The translations under genes were made by a program, and so were the position numbers. A DNA stretch of 64,000 nt, taken from Acetobacteraceae bacterium. GTDB taxonomy: Bacteria; Pseudomonadota; Alphaproteobacteria; Acetobacterales; Acetobacteraceae. The DNA is taken from assembly GCA_031291725.1 (NCBI GenBank), contig JARLIM010000031.1, positions 1 through 64,000 of the forward strand. Reading direction: 5' to 3'. The notes beneath the pieces were generated by a model. It saw nothing but the letters and a program-made list of their open reading frames with translations, searched no databases and was not told the DNA's origin. Every line of letters starts with the position of its first letter. Positions within the stretch are counted from its first letter, which is position 1. Below, in pieces: positions 43,507-52,735 of the stretch.

Positions 43507-44159
43507 TGCGCGCGATCAATGCAGGAGACTTCCTCTATCTGCTGCTGGCGATGCGCTGGACGATCATGCTGTCGGTGATCGCCTTCTTGGGCGGTGGCAT
43601 CGTGGGCGTGGCGATTGCGCTGATGCGGGTGTCGCAACGCCGTTGGCTGCGCTGGGGCGCCGTGGGATATATCCAAATCTTCCAGGGTACGCCGTTGCTG
43701 CTGCAATTATTCCTGGTGTTTTTCGGCTCTGACATGCTGGGCATGCCACTGCCGCCCTGGTTTGCCGCGTCGCTTGGCCTGTCGCTGAACGCCGGAGCCT
43801 TTCTGGGTGAAATTTGGCGCGGCTCGATCCAGGCGGTACCGCGCTCGCAGCGTGAGGCGGCCACAGCGCTTGGGCTGCATTATTTCACCACAATGCGCAA
43901 AATCATCGTGCCGCAGGCGATGCGCATCGCAACTGCACCCACTGTGGGCTTCCTGGTTAATCTGGTGAAGGCGACCTCGCTTGCCGCCATCATCGGCTTC
44001 ATCGAACTGACCCGTGCCGGGCAGTTGATCAACAACGCCACTTTCCACCCCTTCACCATCTTCAGCACTGTGGCCGTGCTGTATTTCCTGCTGTGCTGGC
44101 CGTTGACGATTGCCAGTCGCAAGCTCGAACACCGAATGGCGGTTGCCTATAACCGCTGA
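43506..44159 (+). CDS. Polar amino-acid ABC transporter permease 2
   Basis: The 217-residue partner permease has about five helices, the exit-side YIQIFQGTPLLLQLFLVFFG, and the EAA loop IQAVPRSQREAATALGLHYF with RKIIVPQAMRIA. It forms the membrane heterodimer with permease 1. It is translationally coupled to it (TGATG), and the binding-protein gene follows after 30 nt. Confidence 0.93.
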   Translation: MRAINAGDFLYLLLAMRWTIMLSVIAFLGGGIVGVAIALMRVSQRRWLRWGAVGYIQIFQGTPLLLQLFLVFFGSDMLGMPLPPWFAASLGLSLNAGAFLGEIWRGSIQAVPRSQREAATALGLHYFTTMRKIIVPQAMRIATAPTVGFLVNLVKATSLAAIIGFIELTRAGQLINNATFHPFTIFSTVAVLYFLLCWPLTIASRKLEHRMAVAYNR

Positions 44160-44189
44160 ACAAACAACACGACATCAGGGAGAGACAAC

Positions 44190-44972
44190 ATGCGCCTTCT
44201 TAAATTCATCGCCGCGGCGGCCATTGCCTTCGGGCTGGCCCGCCCGGTCGCCGCGCAGACGATTGATGAGATTCTGACCAAGGGCCAGATCAATATCGGC
44301 GTTCTGATCGACGTGCCGCCTTACGGCACCGTCAATGCCAATCAGGAGCCGGACGGCTATGATGCCGATGTGGCCAAATTGATGGGTAAATATCTTGGCG
44401 TGAAGGTCAATCTGATCCCACTCACCGGCCCGAACCGCATTCCCTATCTCGTCACTGGCAAGGTTGACCTGCTGATCGCCACCTTCGGCATCACCCCTGA
44501 ACGCGCCAAGCAAGTGATGTTCTCGATTCCGTATTCGGCCATCGAAAACTCTGTTTTTGCCCGCACGGATTCCGGCATCAAGAGCACGGCGGATCTGAAG
44601 GGCAAGAAAGTTGGCGTGCCGCGTGGCTCGGTGCAGGATGTGCTGCTGACCAACGCTCTCGGCACATCGGCGAAGATTCAACGATTTGACGATGACGCCA
44701 GCACCTATCAAGCGCTTGCCTCCGGTCAGGTGGACGCCATTGCCGAGACCGGTTTCACCGGCCGTGAGCTCTATGCCAAAAGCCCGGATCTGAAGATCGG
44801 CGAGGCCTTTATCCTGCTGCGTCAGCCCAACGGCATTACCATGCGCAAGGATCAGTATAATCTGCTGCGTTGGGTGAACACCTTCGTCTACTACACCAAG
44901 AACAATGGCGAACTCGCCGCGATCTGGACAAAGTGGTTCAAGACCGACTTCCCGACCCTGCCGACATTCTAA
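44190..44972 (+). CDS. Amino-acid ABC transporter periplasmic binding protein
   Basis: The 260-residue protein has a signal peptide (residues 1-23, ending VAAQ) and an SBP_bac_3 domain: GVLIDVPPYGTVNANQEPDG, VNLIPLTGPNRIPYL, ATFGITPERAKQVMFSIPYS and GKKVGVPRGSVQDVLL. It delivers a polar amino acid to the two upstream permeases. GGAGAG precedes the ATG. No ATP-binding subunit gene is present on either side. Confidence 0.94.
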   Translation: MRLLKFIAAAAIAFGLARPVAAQTIDEILTKGQINIGVLIDVPPYGTVNANQEPDGYDADVAKLMGKYLGVKVNLIPLTGPNRIPYLVTGKVDLLIATFGITPERAKQVMFSIPYSAIENSVFARTDSGIKSTADLKGKKVGVPRGSVQDVLLTNALGTSAKIQRFDDDASTYQALASGQVDAIAETGFTGRELYAKSPDLKIGEAFILLRQPNGITMRKDQYNLLRWVNTFVYYTKNNGELAAIWTKWFKTDFPTLPTF

Positions 44973-45059
44973 TCCACACGCCTGGCTAAAATCGCTTGAT
45001 CCCCCGGCGCGATCCATCACACTGGCAACGGTAAATTGGTTTCGCACCGGGGGATTTTT

Positions 45060-45470
45060 ATGGATACGATCACGATTGCAGCTGGCCCGTTCCGCTTCAC
45101 CGCGCGCTTCGAAGACGAACTGGCCCCCAAGACCTGCGAAAAATTCCGCTCTTTGCTGCCGTATAAGGAGCGCATCATTCATGTGCGCTGGAGTGGCGAA
45201 TCCTGCTGGATTCCGCTGGGTGAATACGATTTCGGCCTGGGCTATGAAAATCACACCAGCCACCCGGCACCGGGACAGATTCTGCTTTATCCGGGCGGCA
45301 TCAGCGAGACTGAGATTTTGCTGCCCTACGGCAGTTGCTGCTTCGCCAGCAAGGTCGGCCAGTTGGCTGGCAACCATTTCCTGACGGTGATCGATAATCT
45401 GCAGGATCTGCCCAAGCTGGGCAAAATGACGCTGTGGGAAGGTGCAAAAGACATCGTCTTCGGTGCGTAA
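45060..45470 (+). CDS. DUF3830 (cyclophilin-like) protein
   Basis: The 136-residue protein matches DUF3830: FTARFEDELAPKTCEKFRSL, ESCWIPLGEYDFGLGYENHT, PGQILLYPGGISETEILLPYG and CFASKVGQLAGNHFLTV. The fold is cyclophilin-like, and members often sit beside transporters or amidohydrolases, which is the case here. Function unknown. GGGGGA precedes the ATG at 45060. It follows the binding protein by 87 nt and converges with the next gene with 3 nt between stops. Confidence 0.85.
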   Translation: MDTITIAAGPFRFTARFEDELAPKTCEKFRSLLPYKERIIHVRWSGESCWIPLGEYDFGLGYENHTSHPAPGQILLYPGGISETEILLPYGSCCFASKVGQLAGNHFLTVIDNLQDLPKLGKMTLWEGAKDIVFGA

Positions 45471-45473
45471 TCG

Positions 45474-46988
45474 CTATTTCCAACTTGCCTGATAGAAGCG
45501 GGGCAGCTCGTCGGCGCTGGGCTTGAAGTTCAGCGTGCGCGAGAAGGCATAATTGGCAACATAGGTGTGCAGGGGCAGCCACAGCGCCTGCTCGCCTATC
45601 TGCTTGATCGCAGCGCGATAATATTGTCGCCGTTGATCCGGGCTGGTGGTGCCGCCGCCCTGCTCGATCAGGGCCTGCAGGTTCGGGTCGCGCGCATAGT
45701 CGTTATCGCCGCCGTCGAAGAAATACGGCAGGATCGCCGAGACATCATTGATTGAATAGCTGCCCCAACTGCCCAAAAACAACGGCGCGGTGCCATCTGA
45801 GGCACGTGCGATCGCCTCGACCAACGGCAATTGCGTGATCTTGGCGTGAATGCCGATCGCATCCAGTTCGGACGCCACCGCCTCAGCATATTGCGGCAAG
45901 ACGTATGAGACGATTTCCGTGCTGAAACCGTCTGGATACCCCGCCTGGGCGAGCAAGGCCTTGGCGTGGGCGCGGTCAACGACGAAGCGAGGAAAGGCGG
46001 TTTGATCGCAGCCGAATTGAGTGGGAAAACACGGCGCATCCGGCACCCGTCCGCCCAGAGCCAACAGCCCGCGAGAGAGTATGTTGCGGTCGATGGTGGC
46101 GAAAATCGCCTGCCGCACCAGCACATTGGTCAACGGATTACCAGGAGCGCTGCGCCCTGCGGCATCGAGTTGCAGATAGCCGATGCGCATGCTCTCTGCG
46201 TGTGCCTCCTGCAAAGCTGGATCGGCGTTGATCTCCTCGGATTTTTCAGGCGAATACGACCAGATCCAGTCGGCTGCCCCGGTGAGCAGATCCTGCAACT
46301 CCGTCTCCGCATCGGCCACTTGCCGAATGGCGATATGTGCAATCGCCGGACGGCCTTTTGGGCTGGTGGCCGGGTAATCCGCGAAGCGATCGAGCAGAAT
46401 ACGGTCCTGTGTCGCCTCGGTGATGCGATAGGGGCCAGAGCCGATGGGGTGACGGCTGAATTCGGCGGGCCCCACCCGCGTGCGGTAATCGGCGGGCAAA
46501 ATCGGCAGCACGAGGGCGATGTATTCGAGTGCGGCCGGAAAGACGCGCTTGAGGTGAATGCGCACATGCGTCGCGTCGATCGCATCCGCCCCCGCCAGCC
46601 AGGCGAAATTGGACGGCACCGCCACCGCCGGGTCGTTCAACGCCACCCCCACCGTATAGACCACATCGGCGGCGGTGACGCGATCGCCATTCTGGAACAC
46701 CGCATCGGGGCGAAGTTCGAATTCCAGCGTGGTGTCGTCGATGTATTTCCACGACGACGCCAGCAGCGGTTTGAGGGTGAAGGTGTCCGGATCGCGCCAG
46801 ATCAGCCCGTCCCATGCCTGATGCGCCAGAACGAGGCCGTTGCGCGCCGGGTTGTGATAGGGGTCGGCGTCGTTGATGCGATCACGCCAGGTGATGCGCA
46901 GCGTGTCGGCGGATTTCTGCGCCCAGGCGGCTTGGGCCGAGAGGGCGAGCAGCATCAACGCGGCTGAAAATGCTGCCCGCCATCGCAT
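45474..46988 (-). CDS. Peptide/nickel-type ABC substrate-binding protein (family 5)
   Basis: The 504-residue protein has a signal peptide (residues 1-23, AWAQ) and SBP_bac_5 features: YHNPARNGLVLAHQAWDGLI, LKPLLASSWKYIDDTTLEFE, LRPDAVFQNGDRVTAADVVY and later LLAQAGYPDGFSTEIV. It binds peptides or other oligomers in the periplasm. It is the last gene of thioesterase-SDR-SBP; no permease or ATPase is here, so it must work with components encoded elsewhere. Confidence 0.92.
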   Translation of the reverse strand: MRWRAAFSAALMLLALSAQAAWAQKSADTLRITWRDRINDADPYHNPARNGLVLAHQAWDGLIWRDPDTFTLKPLLASSWKYIDDTTLEFELRPDAVFQNGDRVTAADVVYTVGVALNDPAVAVPSNFAWLAGADAIDATHVRIHLKRVFPAALEYIALVLPILPADYRTRVGPAEFSRHPIGSGPYRITEATQDRILLDRFADYPATSPKGRPAIAHIAIRQVADAETELQDLLTGAADWIWSYSPEKSEEINADPALQEAHAESMRIGYLQLDAAGRSAPGNPLTNVLVRQAIFATIDRNILSRGLLALGGRVPDAPCFPTQFGCDQTAFPRFVVDRAHAKALLAQAGYPDGFSTEIVSYVLPQYAEAVASELDAIGIHAKITQLPLVEAIARASDGTAPLFLGSWGSYSINDVSAILPYFFDGGDNDYARDPNLQALIEQGGGTTSPDQRRQYYRAAIKQIGEQALWLPLHTYVANYAFSRTLNFKPSADELPRFYQASWK

Positions 46989-46991
46989 GGC

Positions 46992-47774
46992 TTAGCCCAT
47001 CGTCGAGTTGAACGCGCCACCATCGAGCAGCAGGTTTTGACCGACGACAAAGCCGGAGGACGCGCTGCACAGAAACACACAGGCAGCACCAAACTCCGCC
47101 GGATCGCCCACGCGACCAGCCGGTGTGGCCTTGGCGCGTTGTTGCAGCATGGTATCCACATCCACCCCGGCGGCTTCAGCGGCTGCCTTGGTGTTGCTGC
47201 GCAGACGGTCGGTCAGGAACGGGCCGGGCAGCAGATTGTTGATCGTCACATTGTCCCGCGCCACCTGACGCGAGAGCCCTGCCACGAAGCCGGTCAGGCC
47301 CGCGCGCGCGCCGTTGCTCATGCCAATCGCCGGAATGGGCGACTTCACCGAACCCGAGGTGATGTTGACGATACGGCCGAATTTACGACCGATCATGCCG
47401 TCGATCACCGCTTTGATCAGAAAGATCGGGGTGAGCATGTTGGCATCCAGGGCCGCGATCCAGGTGTCACGGTCCCAATTGCGGAAATCGCCCGGCGGCG
47501 GGCCACCGGCGTTGTTGATCAAAATATCCGGCGACGGGCAGGCGGCCAAAGCTGCCGCACGGCCGGCCTCGGTGGTGATATCACCGGCCACGGCCGTGAC
47601 TTTCACGCCGGTGGCGCGGCGGATTGCCTCGGCGGTTTCCTCCAACGTGGCGGCGGTGCGGGCGGTGATGGTGACATCCACACCTTCCTGCGCCAACGCC
47701 ATCGCACAGGCACGGCCAAGCCCCTTGCTTGCCGCACAGACCAGAGCCGTTTTGCCCTTCAGACCGGTATCCAT
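46992..47774 (-). CDS. SDR-family oxidoreductase, atypical catalytic site
   Basis: The 260-residue Rossmann protein has a modified cofactor loop (VCAASKGLGRACAMAL), DILINNAGGPPP and NITSGSVKSP with the catalytic Ser. Where classical SDRs have YxxxK it reads SNGARAGLTGF, so the Tyr and Lys are absent. I recall a BKR-like SDR subgroup with the same deviation. Whether it is a working reductase is unclear. GAGGAGG precedes ATG 47774. It lies 10 nt after the thioesterase and 3 nt before the binding protein. Confidence 0.88.
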   Translation of the reverse strand: MDTGLKGKTALVCAASKGLGRACAMALAQEGVDVTITARTAATLEETAEAIRRATGVKVTAVAGDITTEAGRAAALAACPSPDILINNAGGPPPGDFRNWDRDTWIAALDANMLTPIFLIKAVIDGMIGRKFGRIVNITSGSVKSPIPAIGMSNGARAGLTGFVAGLSRQVARDNVTINNLLPGPFLTDRLRSNTKAAAEAAGVDVDTMLQQRAKATPAGRVGDPAEFGAACVFLCSASSGFVVGQNLLLDGGAFNSTMG

Positions 47775-47784
47775 AACATCCTCC

Positions 47785-48216
47785 TCACATGATCGCTTCA
47801 AAGGCCGCACGTTGTGCCGCCGGGATGGGGGTGGGCTTCATCGTGGCTTTCTGCACATAGACATGCACAAAAAAGCCCTCTGCACTGGCAATCTCCTCCT
47901 CGGCGCGGAACACCGCCGCGACGTAACGGACGGAGGAGGTGCCGAGTTTATCGACGCGGATGCCGACGGTGATCGGGTCGGGATAGGCGATTTCGCGCAG
48001 ATATCGCAGATTGGTCTCTGCAACCACGCCCACAATCTCGCTGCCGCCGAGTTCCAGAATGCCGTTATCGATCAGGAACACGTTCACGGCGGTGTCGATC
48101 CAGGAATAATACACCACGTTGTTGACATGGCCGAACATGTCGTTGTCCTGCCAGCGCGTGGTGATGGTCTGGAAATAGCGATAATCGGCACGGGTGGTGG
48201 GCAGCGGGCGAGACAT
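47785..48216 (-). CDS. Acyl-CoA thioesterase (hotdog, 4-HBT type)
   Basis: The 143-residue hotdog protein has RWQDNDMFGHVNNVVYYSWI (about residues 21-40), the 4-hydroxybenzoyl-CoA thioesterase signature with the active Asp. It then has TNLRYLREIAYPDPITVGIR and a helix-strand finish. It hydrolyses an acyl- or aryl-CoA. The ATG at 48216 is chosen over an in-frame upstream start at 48297. It opens the operon with the SDR and the family-5 binding protein. Confidence 0.9.
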   Translation of the reverse strand: MSRPLPTTRADYRYFQTITTRWQDNDMFGHVNNVVYYSWIDTAVNVFLIDNGILELGGSEIVGVVAETNLRYLREIAYPDPITVGIRVDKLGTSSVRYVAAVFRAEEEIASAEGFFVHVYVQKATMKPTPIPAAQRAAFEAIM

Positions 48217-48369
48217 CAGGCAGCGTTTCCTCGGCTTTGCCTGCACTACACAAGGAATGCGCCGCTGCGTCCACCTCGCTTGCCTGCATTGGTGCATGGC
48301 GGTTGGACAAGATCAAAGCCGGGCGCTATGCCGCTGGCGTGGGCTGTGCTGCAGATGCGAAGAGGCAAA

Positions 48370-48741
48370 ATGCAAAAAATCTCCAGGCGGACTCTGGCGA
48401 TCTCGGTTGGTGTGGCGATGCTGCTGCCCCTGACACGCAAGGCCGAAGCGCATGCAATCCTGCTTGAAAGCACGCCGGCGATAGACGGCAGCGTGCCGGT
48501 TGGGCCGAACACGGTGCATCTGCGCTATAACAGCCGCATCGACCGCGCCCGCTCGCGCCTGATTCTCACCCGCCCGGACAAAAGCACCGAAATCTTGCCG
48601 ATCGCCATAGCGGGCGGCGATGACGTGCTGACCAGCCAGATCGACCTCGCCGCCGGGCGTTACAACATTCGCTGGCAGGTGTTGGCGGTGGATGGCCACA
48701 TCACGCGCGGCGATATTCCCTTCACGGTGGAGGGGCGCTGA
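48370..48741 (+). CDS. copC: CopC-domain copper-binding periplasmic protein
   Basis: The 123-residue protein has an N-terminal signal with SRRTLAISVGVAMLLP (possibly Tat-type). The mature protein starts AHAILLESTP, where the first His normally binds Cu(II), and WQVLAVDGHITRGDIPFTV holds the C-terminal His. It would bind periplasmic copper for import or tolerance. AGAGG precedes ATG 48370. The frame is open far upstream, antisense to the SDR and thioesterase, and that is rejected. copD follows after 1 nt. Confidence 0.9.
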   Translation: MQKISRRTLAISVGVAMLLPLTRKAEAHAILLESTPAIDGSVPVGPNTVHLRYNSRIDRARSRLILTRPDKSTEILPIAIAGGDDVLTSQIDLAAGRYNIRWQVLAVDGHITRGDIPFTVEGR

Positions 48742-48742
48742 G

Positions 48743-50395
48743 ATGGATCTGAATCTGCTCGTCGATCTGTTCGGCTATCTCTCCATCATCGTGCATGGCT
48801 GCACCATCGTCGCGCAGTCGATGACGATCGGTGGTGCGCTGTTCCTGTTCATTCTCGCCCTGCCGATGGCGTCCAAGATCGGCCCGCAAGTGGCGATCAC
48901 CACGGCGCGCATGGCGGCATGGGCGGCGTTTGCGTTGGTGATCTGCGAGGCAGCGACGGTGGCGCTGCAGGCCTCCGTGCTGATGGCCACCGTCGATTTG
49001 TCACTGTTCGACGCCCTTGGAGCGACTTCAGCAGAAGCGGGCTTGGCGAAAATTGGCGCGGGTCTTGTGCTGTCCGCCCTGCTGTTTGCCTACGGCACCG
49101 CTGCCCCGCGTGTACCGGTGCTGGTGCTGGCGCTGGTGGAGTTGGTGGCAGCGACGATGACAACGCATGCAGCCGCACGGCTTGATGATCAGGCAGTGCT
49201 GCTGGCGGCCTCCTTCCTGCATCAATTGGGCGCGGCGATCTGGATTGGCGGCATTCCGGCTTTCGTCTCGGCCCTGGGCACGGTGCATGACCGCAGCGGC
49301 TGGCTGGCGGTGGGGGCACGGTTCTCGCGGATGTCGATGGTGGGCGTTGCCTGCATCGTGGTCTCGGCGGCAGCGTTCACATTCTATTATATCGCCGCCC
49401 CCGATGCGCTCTACGGCACCGCCTATGGCGTGATGGCGCTGGCCAAAGCGGTGATGTTCGCCATGCTGCTCGCCCTCGGCTACGGCAATTTCCGCACGGT
49501 GGCGAAGCTCAAGGCGGGCTCAGACATGGCGGTGCCGCGCATGAAGCGGTTTGCCGAGATTGAAATCGGCATCGGCTTTTCCATCTTCTTCGCCGCTGCC
49601 TCACTGACCTCGGTGCCGCCCTCGGTGGATCTGACCAGCGATCGCGTGACGTGGCATGAAGTGGTGGAACGCAACGCGCCGGTCTGGCCGCGTCTGGTCT
49701 CACCACAACATGACGCGCTGGCGCTGCCCGCGTTGCAGGCCAAGCTCGATGCCGAGGCCGCCGCCCAGCATGCCGCCCATGCAGACCATGCTTTCGTGCC
49801 GGGAGCGGGGTTCCTGCCGGAGCGCAATGCGGCCGATATTGCGTGGTCGGAATTCAATCACCATTGGGCGGGCGTGTTCGTGACGTTGATCGGCCTGTTG
49901 GCGCTGCTCAATCAGGCTGGCGTGCGCTGGGCACGGCATTGGCCGTTGGTGTTCATGGGCTTGGCGGTGTTTCTGTTCCTGCGCTCAGACCCCGAAGTGT
50001 GGCCAATGGGCGATGAGGGCTTTTTCGAGAGCCTGCGCGACATCGAGGTGTTGCAACATCGCTTCTTCGTCTTCCTCACCGTGGCGTTCAGCCTGTTCGA
50101 ATGGCGGGTGCGGCTGGGCGGTTGGAAAAGCACCTGGGCGCCGAAAGTGTTCCCGCTGCTGACAGCGGTCGGCGGAGCGGCGCTGCTGACGCACAGCCAT
50201 CAGATTGCCAACGTCAAAGACGCGCTGCTGATTGAGTTGACGCACACACCATTGGCGCTCTGTGCCATCGCCGCCGGCTGGGCGCGCTGGCTGGAGATCC
50301 GCAGCGACGGCAAGCTCAGCCGGGTGGCAGGCTGGTTGTGGCCGGTGCTGTTTGTGGTGATCGGTTTGATTTTGCTGGATTATCGCGAAGCGTAA
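48743..50395 (+). CDS. copD: CopD-domain copper-transport membrane protein
   Basis: The 550-residue protein has about twelve to fourteen hydrophobic helices. It has a CopD domain with HQLGAAIWIGGIPAF (about 164-178) and GARFSRMSMVGVACIVVSA. A His-rich loop (QHAAHADHAF) lies near 350, and the C-terminal membrane part contains VLQHRFFVFLTVAFSLFEW. It likely passes copper from CopC across the inner membrane. ATG 48743 is just past the copC stop. Its last 80 nt overlap the 3' end of the convergent decarboxylase gene. Confidence 0.9.
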   Translation: MDLNLLVDLFGYLSIIVHGCTIVAQSMTIGGALFLFILALPMASKIGPQVAITTARMAAWAAFALVICEAATVALQASVLMATVDLSLFDALGATSAEAGLAKIGAGLVLSALLFAYGTAAPRVPVLVLALVELVAATMTTHAAARLDDQAVLLAASFLHQLGAAIWIGGIPAFVSALGTVHDRSGWLAVGARFSRMSMVGVACIVVSAAAFTFYYIAAPDALYGTAYGVMALAKAVMFAMLLALGYGNFRTVAKLKAGSDMAVPRMKRFAEIEIGIGFSIFFAAASLTSVPPSVDLTSDRVTWHEVVERNAPVWPRLVSPQHDALALPALQAKLDAEAAAQHAAHADHAFVPGAGFLPERNAADIAWSEFNHHWAGVFVTLIGLLALLNQAGVRWARHWPLVFMGLAVFLFLRSDPEVWPMGDEGFFESLRDIEVLQHRFFVFLTVAFSLFEWRVRLGGWKSTWAPKVFPLLTAVGGAALLTHSHQIANVKDALLIELTHTPLALCAIAAGWARWLEIRSDGKLSRVAGWLWPVLFVVIGLILLDYREA

Positions 50396-51803
50396 TCGCC
50401 GCACGCAGTTCGGATAGCACGACAGGCAAATCCGCCTCGGTGGTGCGATGATTGACAAAGGCGGCCCGCAACACCGTGCGGCCTTCAATCGTTGTGGTCG
50501 AGAGCACCGTCTGCCCCGCCAATTGCAATCGGGCGGCCAGATCAACATGCCCCGCATCGTCCAGCCCCGCCACTCGGAAGCAGACGATGTTCAGCGGCAC
50601 CGGGGCTGCGCGTTCGACATCGCCCGCGGTGTCGATCAAGGCGGCGAAGCGTTCAGCCAGAGCCACGCAATGCGACGTCACCGCGCCCAGCCGATCAGCG
50701 CCATAGGTTGAGAGGGTCATCCAGACCTTCAGCGCCCGGAAACCGCGCGACAGTTCCGGCCCGAAATCCACCGGCCACGCCGTCCCACCTGCCAACCCAA
50801 GCGGGGCACGGGCAAGATAATCCGCCTGCCGGGCAAAACTGGCACGATGGGCGGCGGGGTCACGCACCACCAGACAGCCGGATTCGTAGGGCACCTGTGT
50901 CCATTTGTGGAAATCGAACGCCACCGAATCCGCGCGTTCTATTCCGGCCAAACGCGGTCGCAGCGTGGGAGAGAGCATGGCAATCGCCCCAAAGGCCGCA
51001 TCGACATGCAGCCATAGCCCTTCCTGGGCCGCGAGGTCGGCAAGCCCGGTCAGATCGTCAATCGCGCCGATATCCACGCTGCCCGCCGTGCCGACAAGCA
51101 GAAACGGCTGCCGGCCGTGTGCGCGATCCTCGGCCAAGCGCTCGCGCAGCACATCCGGCCGCATCCGGCCCATCGCATCCACCGGTATCAGCCGCAAGGC
51201 GTCAGCACCCAGCCCGGCCATATCGAAGCCGCGCGCGACGCACAGATGCGCGCCCTGCGCCGCATAGCCCACCAAGCCAGCCCCGCCCACGCCGCCCCTG
51301 CGCACATCGGTGCCAAGACGCCCGGTGCGGGCGATCAGGATGGCGCAGAAATTGGCCATCGACGTGCCGCTGAGCAGCACGCCGGACGCATCTTCTGGGA
51401 AACCTAACATCGCAGCCGCCCACCGGATGACCTGGGCTTCCACGGCAATCGGCGCATGATCACGCCCGCCGCAATTGGCGTTCAGGAACCCCGCCAACAT
51501 CTCTGCCAGCCCACCAATCGGCGTGCCCGCACCATGCACCCAGCCGAGGAAACGCGGATGCCGATTGCCCACCGCATAGGGCGCGATCAAGTGCCGATAC
51601 CGCGCATACACATCTTCCGGCGCGGAATCGCCCTGTGGCAGCTCGGCCTTCCAGGCGGCACGCACCGCATCGGGCATTTCCTGCCACACTGGCCCCTCCC
51701 GCACGCCCTCCAGCGCATCGAACGCATCATCGAGCATCCGATGCCCGAGGGCACGCAGGCTGGCCCAGTTTTCCGGGTCCAAAGAAGGGTCTCGCAATGC
51801 CAT
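50316..51803 (-). CDS. PLP-dependent aromatic/group II amino-acid decarboxylase
   Basis: The 495-residue protein has the group II decarboxylase fold: N-terminal RHLIAPYAVGNRHPRFLGWV, substrate-site GVLLSGTSMANFCAI, the cofactor aspartate in HVDAAFGAIA, and PLP lysine DFHKWTQVPYESG (about residue 305). It probably decarboxylates an aromatic or related amino acid; the substrate is unknown. The C-terminal 30 residues lie beyond the domain and overlap the end of copD on the other strand by 80 nt. Confidence 0.9.
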   Translation of the reverse strand: MALRDPSLDPENWASLRALGHRMLDDAFDALEGVREGPVWQEMPDAVRAAWKAELPQGDSAPEDVYARYRHLIAPYAVGNRHPRFLGWVHGAGTPIGGLAEMLAGFLNANCGGRDHAPIAVEAQVIRWAAAMLGFPEDASGVLLSGTSMANFCAILIARTGRLGTDVRRGGVGGAGLVGYAAQGAHLCVARGFDMAGLGADALRLIPVDAMGRMRPDVLRERLAEDRAHGRQPFLLVGTAGSVDIGAIDDLTGLADLAAQEGLWLHVDAAFGAIAMLSPTLRPRLAGIERADSVAFDFHKWTQVPYESGCLVVRDPAAHRASFARQADYLARAPLGLAGGTAWPVDFGPELSRGFRALKVWMTLSTYGADRLGAVTSHCVALAERFAALIDTAGDVERAAPVPLNIVCFRVAGLDDAGHVDLAARLQLAGQTVLSTTTIEGRTVLRAAFVNHRTTEADLPVVLSELRAAITLRDNPAKSNRSPQTAPATTSLPPG

Positions 51804-51892
51804 GAGGTTCCGGTTCCGGTCGCGCAGTTTCCTGCCCTCCTGTTATACGAAGAGCAGGATGCGGCTTCTCATGCTCAGAAAGCGTTAACGGA

Positions 51893-52735
51893 TCAACCGA
51901 TTTCCGCTTCACCGTCCATCGTCAACCAGCCCTGATGATCGCGCCCCCAGAGCTTCACCCGCCCACCTTCCTCAAGCCGCGCCTGCACCGAGAACGGATT
52001 GATGTCGAAAGTCGGCCGGATCGCCCGGAAGTGGAAGCGCTTCACAATTGCGTCAGGCGCGTTCTGACGGATCAACTCCAACAGCAGCGTTGCCAGCAGC
52101 GGGCCGTGCACGATCAGGCCAGGATAGCCCTCCACACCCGTCACGTAAGGGCGGTCATAATGGATGCGATGGCCGTTGAAGGTCAGCGCAGAGTAGCGGA
52201 ACAGGAAGACATCATCCGCCTTATAGTCCCGCCGCCACGTCTCGCCCGAGGGGGCCGCCACCGGAGCCGCAACCGGGTCATTCGCCGAGGCTGCCGGGCG
52301 GTAGACGATATCGTGGAACTCACGCAACGCCACCGCAGCACTGCCCTCCACCCGGTATTCATGGCGCACCTTGACGAAGACAAGCTGCCCCGAGCGGCCG
52401 TTCTTCTCGGTGACATCCTCAATGGTCGAACTGCGCACCATGCGGCTGCCGACGGTGATCGGGGCCAGGAATTCCAACTGACTGCCCGCCCACATCCGGC
52501 GCGGTAATTCCACTGGCGGCAGAAATCCACCACGACGGGGATGACCGTCCGGCCCGATTTCGGATTGCGGCGCGGTGGCGAGGAAATACAGCCAATGCCA
52601 CAACGGCGGCAAAGCCGTGCCCGGAGCGGGGCGCGGCATCGGCGCATCCAACGTGGCCGCCATCGCCTGAACCGGATAGGCGGTGATGTCGTCGGCGAGG
52701 CTTTCGCTGCGGCCGATCCAGTCCTTCAGGGTCAA
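51893..52735 (-). CDS. MaoC-like / FAS1-like dehydratase-domain protein (mesaconyl-CoA hydratase type)
   Basis: The 280-residue double-hotdog protein has LPPLWHWLYFLATAPQSEIG and RRMWAGSQLEFLAPITVGSR. In the second half, FRYSALTFNGHRIHYDRPYV holds the catalytic Asp/His of hydratase 2 enzymes, and YPGLIVHGPLLATLLLELIR follows. Relatives hydrate mesaconyl-C4-CoA or 3-methylfumaryl-CoA. The TTG start at 52735 overlaps the stop of the upstream dehydrogenase gene. It is the last gene of the acyl-CoA operon. Confidence 0.85.
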   Translation of the reverse strand: MTLKDWIGRSESLADDITAYPVQAMAATLDAPMPRPAPGTALPPLWHWLYFLATAPQSEIGPDGHPRRGGFLPPVELPRRMWAGSQLEFLAPITVGSRMVRSSTIEDVTEKNGRSGQLVFVKVRHEYRVEGSAAVALREFHDIVYRPAASANDPVAAPVAAPSGETWRRDYKADDVFLFRYSALTFNGHRIHYDRPYVTGVEGYPGLIVHGPLLATLLLELIRQNAPDAIVKRFHFRAIRPTFDINPFSVQARLEEGGRVKLWGRDHQGWLTMDGEAEIG

